Virus record (IMG/VR): IMGVR_UViG_3300047557_000649
Coordinates: 1-48,508 of that record
Length of the DNA: 48,508 nucleotides
Reading direction: 5' to 3' (one strand)
DNA from: a virus
Part shown: positions 45,468 to 48,508 of the stretch, in pieces
Layout: each line of letters starts with the position of its first letter
How positions within the stretch are numbered: the stretch's first letter is position 1
Notes under the pieces: generated by a model
The model's database searches: none
The model's input: the letters and a program-made list of their open reading frames with translations, nothing else
Told to the model about the DNA's origin: nothing
Made by a program: the position numbers and the translations under genes

Positions 45468-45794
45468 TTAACGATCCAGTTCACGCAACGAATATGAGTC
45501 TGAATTTAAGTATTTAAGTATTTCTAACGCAATTAATTTGGGATTTCCTTCACCGCAAGTGTAAACATCCACTGCTAAACATCCATTTTCTGGCCAAGTA
45601 TGGCAAGATACATGACTTTCAGCAAGGGCAATGACGACTGTACACCCTTGTGGAAGAAAACAGTGCGAAAAAGTGTTCAAGATCGTCATCTTCGCACGTT
45701 CAATTCCTCTAATCATGACGTTTTGAAGAGAATTTACGTCATTAATCAGGTCAAAGTCAACATCATACACCTCTAGGAGCAGGTGTTTGCCCAT
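45468..45794 (-). CDS. speD: S-adenosylmethionine decarboxylase proenzyme
   Basis: 108 residues from the ATG at 45794, giving MGKHLLLEVYDVDFDLINDV; an in-frame TTG at 45809 would add five residues. SpeD makes decarboxylated AdoMet, the aminopropyl donor for spermidine, after self-cleavage to a pyruvoyl enzyme. The processing site is LAESH with cleavage between Glu59 and Ser60; His65 in HTWPE and Cys80 in VDVYTCG complete the catalytic set with the same spacing (5 and 20) as bacterial class 1B enzymes of 110-130 residues. All key residues are present, so it should be active. It is a cyanophage auxiliary metabolic gene. A late promoter core lies upstream, 37-44 bases from the ATG, suggesting late expression. 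Confidence 0.93.
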   Translation of the reverse strand: MGKHLLLEVYDVDFDLINDVNSLQNVMIRGIERAKMTILNTFSHCFLPQGCTVVIALAESHVSCHTWPENGCLAVDVYTCGEGNPKLIALEILKYLNSDSYSLRELDR

Positions 45795-45830
45795 TGAAAA
45801 CTGTTTCAACTCAATTTTTTAGTAAAAATT

Positions 45831-45838
45831 TATTTATT
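45831..45838 (-). promoter_or_regulatory. Late promoter core AATAAATA before speD
   Basis: AATAAATA on the minus strand, 22-29 bases before the TTG at 45809 and 37-44 before the ATG at 45794. The TAA stop of the 211-residue gene (45836-45834) lies inside it. Confidence 0.6.
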
Positions 45839-46469
45839 TTGATTCCAAATCAGTAATTTGGTACATGTAATGATCAGATGTCTCAAATTTTCTCTTATTT
45901 TCAACTGAATAGACAGTCAAATCAATTTCATAACCAGGATTTTTATCAATTCTGTTGAATGTCCAGGCATTATCATACCAAATAATGCGATTATTTGGAT
46001 ATGCGTAGTAATTTCCAGTTTCTACTTTGAATAAATGGGCACATTTATGCTCTGGTGTCTCTGAAAAATTAAGATCTGGGACACCTTTGTTCTCCCAGGA
46101 CCAATCAAGAGTAAACATATAAGTCCCGACGACCTTTTTTCCATCGGGACGAATTAATTCTGCCTGTAATCCAGCAAGACGAGCACGTTTTTGAACATCA
46201 ATGTAGGGAGAAAAGCAATCCCAATACATAATGTCTTCTAAAGGTTCAATCGGTGCGTCTGGTTTCCAGCAAAAAGCGTGAAGTGGTCTACGAGTCCAAT
46301 TCACGCCGTTTTCTAAAAATGCCTCAAACAGAGGAACTCTTTTTTCAATGCTCGCAACAGAATGAACATCACATTTGGTTACTTCACCATGTCCCATTTT
46401 ATGGTTAAAAAGGAATTCATTACGAATGTAACAGGACCAATCTGGAAGACTATGGTTTAAGTAAGCCAT
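45834..46469 (-). CDS. Conserved-type cyanophage protein, unknown function
   Basis: 211 residues, no recognised domain, no signal peptide or membrane span. It is rich in Trp, Tyr, His and Asn: LPDWSCYIRNEFLFNHKMGH, ENGVNWTRRPLHAFCWKPDA, MYWDCFSPYIDVQKRARLAG, PEHKCAHLFKVETGNYYAYP. It appears a compact globular protein, possibly metal or sugar binding given the many His and aromatic residues; this is only a guess. It follows the 51-residue gene by two bases and runs into the speD promoter. Confidence 0.85.
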   Translation of the reverse strand: MAYLNHSLPDWSCYIRNEFLFNHKMGHGEVTKCDVHSVASIEKRVPLFEAFLENGVNWTRRPLHAFCWKPDAPIEPLEDIMYWDCFSPYIDVQKRARLAGLQAELIRPDGKKVVGTYMFTLDWSWENKGVPDLNFSETPEHKCAHLFKVETGNYYAYPNNRIIWYDNAWTFNRIDKNPGYEIDLTVYSVENKRKFETSDHYMYQITDLESK

Positions 46470-46471
46470 GT

Positions 46472-46627
46472 TTAACCTTTACCTTGACCCCTATACTTCT
46501 TACGAGCATTATTACGAGACGAAGCGGCATACTTAGTCCCAGCACCGTCTCCCTGACGAGACTTTTTAGGGGGTCCAGGAATATAAGAAGAGTTCTTATT
46601 CAGACCGATTTTTGCTTTTGCTGCCAT
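46472..46627 (-). CDS. Very basic 51-residue protein, unknown
   Basis: 51 residues from ATG 46627 to TAA 46472: MAAKAKIGLNKNSSYIPGPP then KKSRQGDGAGTKYAASSRNN and ARKKYRGQGKG. It is rich in Lys/Arg/Gly with no hydrophobic core, so it is probably disordered and nucleic-acid binding. I recall similar KKSRQG...YRGQG peptides in other cyanomyoviruses, which supports it being real. The start overlaps the preceding 64-residue gene by 28 bases, and the stop is two bases before the next gene, as expected for a coupled operon. Confidence 0.8.
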   Translation of the reverse strand: MAAKAKIGLNKNSSYIPGPPKKSRQGDGAGTKYAASSRNNARKKYRGQGKG

Positions 46628-46794
46628 ACATTATTCTCCAATAAAATTTCAGTTTCAATATCTCCAGGATTTGGAGAACCTGTCTGATAAAATTCAATTG
46701 ACAGATCCTCCATTATATTGAAATATTCTTCTTCTGTGAGACTTGAATAAATTCGTCTCCCCTTACAAAGAATATTATAGCGTTCGTTAGCCAT
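46600..46794 (-). CDS. Small unknown protein, 64 residues
   Basis: 64 residues starting MANERYNILCKGRRIYSSLT, followed by an acidic helix (EEEYFNIMEDLSIEFYQTGS) and an end in NNVWQQKQKSV. The chosen ATG at 46794 overlaps the stop of the upstream glycosyltransferase-like gene by one base (TGATG), better than a longer start within that gene. No domain recognised; the plan (basic strand, acidic helix) occurs in small phage regulators of unknown role. Confidence 0.78.
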   Translation of the reverse strand: MANERYNILCKGRRIYSSLTEEEYFNIMEDLSIEFYQTGSPNPGDIETEILLENNVWQQKQKSV

Positions 46795-47546
46795 CAAATG
46801 ATTCTTGTTTTCTCGTGACCGACTCTGATACGAGGATCGCACCAGATTTCAAAGCCTGCTTCCTTTGCGTCCAAACAGAATGATACGTCTTCTCCACACA
46901 TATCCTGAACTTCACCAGACTCAAAGACTTGCATCTTTGGAGCAAACCAAGGATACTTCATTTCAGAATGTTCAAAGACACCGTGCTTAATCAGAAGCCA
47001 TCCAAAACCAGTGTAATCAACAGTGAAAGGTTTACGACGCTTTGTAATGCTATCAACGGTTTCATGATTCATGACTCCACCATTATTGCGGAAATCATCT
47101 TCTTCTAACCAATGAGCAACTGAAGTCGTCCGACCGTCTTCTGTACAATACCATCCAGCGGCAATGTCTTGATCCATCAGAACAAGTTGCCAGAACTTTT
47201 CAGTATTAAAAACAATATCACTATCAATCCACAACTGCCAATCATACTTCAGTTTTCCATCCCAGGGAACCTGATCTGGTCCACGAAGTACATTTGCCCC
47301 AAGACACTTACAACGGGCAAAGTTCACCATTGAAGAATAATCTTGCGAGATTTGGATACTTGCTCCTGCTTGTACCAAATCAAAGCAAAGTTGTACAAAA
47401 CTCTTTAGGTAGGTATATGAGACTCCTCTTCCAGGTAGACAGAATACAACTGTTTTGCCCTTTACCATCTCACGGGCTAAGTTGTAATCCCATTCAGGTT
47501 CTGAAGCGGTCGGCGTGTTTGCTTTTACGGTAAATCCTTTAGCCAT
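46794..47546 (-). CDS. GT-A-fold glycosyltransferase-like protein
   Basis: 250 residues. The region TVVFCLPGRGVSYTYLKSF (~32-50) resembles a nucleotide-sugar binding beta-alpha start, LWIDSDIVF (105-113) contains a DSD motif like the metal-binding DxD of GT-A transferases, and a later GEDVSFCLDAKEAGFEIWCD (218-237) resembles the catalytic-base region (GED) of the same family, ending with RVGHEKT, a His commonly found near the metal site. It may glycosylate phage or host surface molecules. The donor and acceptor are unknown. It is the first gene downstream of a consensus sigma-70 promoter and starts an overlapping operon of small genes. Confidence 0.85.
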   Translation of the reverse strand: MAKGFTVKANTPTASEPEWDYNLAREMVKGKTVVFCLPGRGVSYTYLKSFVQLCFDLVQAGASIQISQDYSSMVNFARCKCLGANVLRGPDQVPWDGKLKYDWQLWIDSDIVFNTEKFWQLVLMDQDIAAGWYCTEDGRTTSVAHWLEEDDFRNNGGVMNHETVDSITKRRKPFTVDYTGFGWLLIKHGVFEHSEMKYPWFAPKMQVFESGEVQDMCGEDVSFCLDAKEAGFEIWCDPRIRVGHEKTRII

Positions 47547-47569
47547 AATAGAATGCGTTTACATCAAAG

Positions 47570-47598
47570 ATCATACAGTATTATGTAGTGAATGTCAA
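47570..47598 (-). promoter_or_regulatory. Consensus sigma-70 promoter for the glycosyltransferase operon
   Basis: The minus strand has TTGACA (47598-47593), a 17-base spacer and TATGAT (47575-47570): a perfect -35, a five-of-six -10 and the optimal spacing. It ends 24 bases before the ATG at 47546. The stop codon of the AbrB-like gene (47597-47595, TGA) lies inside the -35. In cyanophages such promoters drive early genes with the host polymerase, so this operon may be early, unlike the late units to its left. Confidence 0.8.
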
Positions 47599-47771
47599 TC
47601 ACTGTCCTTTTCGGTAATCACTAAATCTCCACCCTCAATTGATAGACGAACTTCTGTGTCTTCATACCAAGAAAGATCGTTTGCGACCCACTCAGGAATC
47701 ACAATATAATACTCACCAGTAATTGGATCAACCTGTACGAGTTGAAAATTTTCTCCGGAATTTTTTTTCAT
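47595..47771 (-). CDS. Small AbrB/MazE-like protein (tentative)
   Basis: 58 residues from ATG 47771 to TGA 47595. The stretch GEYYIVIPEWVANDLSWYED then TEVRLSIEGGDLVITEKD has the swapped-hairpin pattern of AbrB/MazE/SpoVT DNA-binding proteins (strand, I-P-x-W/x-hydrophobic, loop with D/E, strand, G-x-L-V-I). Those proteins are transcription factors or antitoxins that act as dimers. There is no toxin gene adjacent in the AT-rich part. A weak late-like core (TATAAATC) lies 27 bases upstream. The 58 codons use A/T-rich third positions like the phage, so the gene belongs to the phage side of the composition break. Confidence 0.72.
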   Translation of the reverse strand: MKKNSGENFQLVQVDPITGEYYIVIPEWVANDLSWYEDTEVRLSIEGGDLVITEKDSD

Positions 47772-47797
47772 TTCGGGTATATGAATCTTCTTTTTCA

Positions 47798-47805
47798 GAT
47801 TTATA
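47798..47805 (-). promoter_or_regulatory. Degenerate late-type core TATAAATC before the AbrB-like gene
   Basis: TATAAATC, one mismatch from TATAAATA, 27-34 bases before the ATG at 47771, in the usual spacing. Too weak alone to be sure. Confidence 0.3.
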
Positions 47806-47930
47806 TAGCACTTTATATTTTGTTCGCGTCCGTAACACTTTGTAGGTTACAGGGACCCATGGTTTTTATAACGGGGGCGCACCCCCCATCACCACGGGAC
47901 GGGGGAACTGCCAGGTCACGAACGAACGGG

Positions 47931-48134
47931 TCACCCCTGCTGACTGACCCACCCGCTCACGGGGCAGGCAACGGGCGCATGGGTCTCAGCATACTGGGCA
48001 GCGATGGCGGTAGCGGGCAGACCCCAATGGATGTAGGAGGAAGGGCGGGATCCGTTCTTCAGTTGATCGGCGCGGGAGATCCATTTGATCTGACGGGTCT
48101 GGAGGTCAGAGCAGGGGGAGAGGGGGAAGCGCAT
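47931..48134 (-). CDS. Small unknown protein in GC-rich end
   Basis: 67 residues: MRFPLSPCSDLQTRQIKWIS, RADQLKNGSRPSSYIHWGLP, ATAIAAQYAETHAPVACPVS, then a short end. No domain recalled. Third codon positions are mostly C or G, a coherent coding signal for a high-GC genome. An extended -10 motif 23 bases before the ATG supports expression. There is no clear ribosome site. Confidence 0.5.
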   Translation of the reverse strand: MRFPLSPCSDLQTRQIKWISRADQLKNGSRPSSYIHWGLPATAIAAQYAETHAPVACPVSGWVSQQG

Positions 48135-48156
48135 CGGGTCGGTTGCGGATGTGTGT

Positions 48157-48165
48157 ATTGTAGCA
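48157..48165 (-). promoter_or_regulatory. Extended -10 promoter element
   Basis: TGCTACAAT on the minus strand: a TG-n extended -10 with TACAAT. It begins two bases after the HicA-like stop and ends 22 bases before the ATG at 48134. No good -35 is visible, which extended -10 promoters can do without. Confidence 0.5.
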
Positions 48166-48167
48166 GG

Positions 48168-48356
48168 TCAGGCGGAGCGGTGGCGGGCGCGTCGGATATC
48201 CCGCTTCACGTTGGCAAGGTGGCGACGGTCTGAAGCGGTGGAAGCGGTCACGACCTGGGCGCCTGCAGCATCACGCCAGATCAGATGCTTGCCAGTGCGG
48301 TGCAGGGAGAATCCCTCAGAGATCATCAGGTCGTGAATGCGGCGGGCGTCGGTCAT
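48168..48356 (-). CDS. HicA-like small protein (tentative)
   Basis: 62 residues from ATG 48356; an upstream TTG at 48458 would add 34 residues with a less convincing start. The pattern RRIHDLMISEGFSLHRTGKH then LIWRDAAGAQVVTAST and a basic LANVKRDIRRAR end follows HicA toxins: an alpha-beta-beta-beta-alpha double-stranded-RNA-binding fold with a GSH-type His (here GKH, His24) that is the mRNase catalytic residue. No HicB antitoxin follows within the window. It is in the GC-rich end with matching codon use. A phage orphan HicA-like protein is possible; toxin activity is not shown. Confidence 0.62.
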   Translation of the reverse strand: MTDARRIHDLMISEGFSLHRTGKHLIWRDAAGAQVVTASTASDRRHLANVKRDIRRARHRSA

Positions 48357-48432
48357 CAGATCCGTTGCGGTCCCCCTAATGGTAGACCCCCCACCCGACG
48401 AATCAGGCAGGGGGTGTGCGGTTGTCAGAGTG

Positions 48433-48508
48433 TCACCAGATGATCGGGGTGCCGTCAAAATCGGTTACAGTTCCCTGCTGATCGTCGGCGGCAATTGATT
48501 CAAGAATT
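48433..48508 (-). CDS. C-terminal end of an unknown gene (5' part outside window)
   Basis: An open frame from the window edge to TGA at 48433 gives 24 residues, ILESIAADDQQGTVTDFDGT then PIIW. Third positions are GC-rich as in the neighbouring small genes, and the stop is followed by the HicA-like gene on the same strand. Nothing can be said of function. Confidence 0.45.
   Translation of the reverse strand, partial: ILESIAADDQQGTVTDFDGTPIIW

Larger units (their letters stand above)
47860..48508. other. GC-rich right end of unlike composition
   Basis: From about 47860 the sequence changes abruptly from AT-rich phage DNA to strongly GC-rich DNA, with G/C runs and codons that prefer C or G in third position, as in high-GC Synechococcus or a different phage. 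It holds three small minus-strand genes. Between 47772 and 47930 no gene is seen. The break is either an assembly join, the edge of a recently acquired piece, or a genuine boundary of the phage genome; the sequence alone cannot decide. Confidence 0.75.

Noticed and set aside
45795-45809. TTG start for speD five codons upstream
   Set aside because: The ATG giving MGKH matches the usual SpeD N-terminus; TTG is possible because its distance to the promoter is nearer to that of other late genes.
47873-47887. GC hairpin GGGGGCGCACCCCCC at the composition break
   Set aside because: A short stem with neither strand followed by a T run, so not called a terminator; it may be a simple G/C run.
47742-48233. 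Plus-strand open frame of 163 residues across the composition break
   Set aside because: It runs antisense to the coherent GC-rich minus-strand genes, crosses the break, and has a low-complexity Gly/Ser/Pro translation.
48357-48458. Longer HicA-like form from a TTG
   Set aside because: The added residues are Gly/Ser/Pro-rich without the family pattern, and would overlap the end of the preceding gene.
1-48508. tRNA genes, CRISPR arrays, insertion sequences, psbA/psbD or other photosynthesis genes
   Set aside because: Looked for and not seen on either strand.

Overview
The window looks like a large piece of a T4-like cyanophage (contractile-tailed myovirus of marine Synechococcus/Prochlorococcus), read entirely on the minus strand. 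The evidence is the T4 morphogenesis series in the cyanophage order (gp25, gp6, a giant baseplate protein, gp8, a DUF4815-type protein, gp13, 14, 15, 16, 17, 18, 19, 20, 67, 21, 22, 23, then uvsY and uvsW), an AT-rich genome with compact and overlapping genes, and an S-adenosylmethionine decarboxylase gene (speD), which occurs as an auxiliary metabolic gene in cyanomyoviruses. The host itself cannot be read from the sequence.

Layout in the direction of transcription, from high to low coordinates. 48508-47860 is a short GC-rich end with small genes of different codon use (a 5'-truncated gene, a HicA-like protein, an unknown). It looks foreign to the rest, either an assembly join or a recent acquisition. 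47771-45158 is an accessory block: an AbrB-like small protein, a consensus sigma-70 promoter, a GT-A glycosyltransferase-like protein, several small unknowns and speD. 45127-30942 holds the baseplate wedge genes gp25 and gp6 and a 3957-residue giant protein. 30915-21308 holds gp8, a 2359-residue DUF4815-type protein and small genes, one of them NblA-like. 21308-19440 holds a fibre-like protein and a coiled-coil protein. 19435-15676 holds neck and tail completion (gp13, gp14, gp15) and small terminase (gp16). 15666-12459 is a three-gene cassette inserted between gp16 and gp17. 12452-2030 holds large terminase, a zinc-ribbon protein, sheath, tube, portal, core protein gp67, a head-module unknown, protease, scaffold and major capsid protein. 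1962-1 holds a second tube-family protein (probably gp3), uvsY and the 5' two thirds of uvsW.

The genes work together as a late virion-assembly programme. gp20, gp67, gp21, gp22 and gp23 build the prohead. gp16 and gp17 package DNA. gp13, gp14 and gp15 close the neck. gp18 and gp19 form the tail, and gp25, gp6, gp8 and the giant proteins form the baseplate. UvsY and UvsW serve recombination-dependent replication. Nine short NATAAATA sites, the T4-type late promoter core, lie at gene junctions ahead of uvsW, gp22, gp67, gp20, gp18, a 113-residue structural gene, gp8, gp25 and speD. Two clear rho-independent terminators flank the 181-residue gene and uvsY. The most interesting signals are: late promoters that share bases with upstream stop codons; a gene product with a T4-style capsid-targeting peptide inside the terminase cassette; a mosaic basic protein next to it; repeat modules shared by gp14, gp15, gp8 and the giant proteins; an NblA-like small protein; and the compositional break at the right end. 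No tRNA, CRISPR array, insertion sequence or photosynthesis gene was seen.
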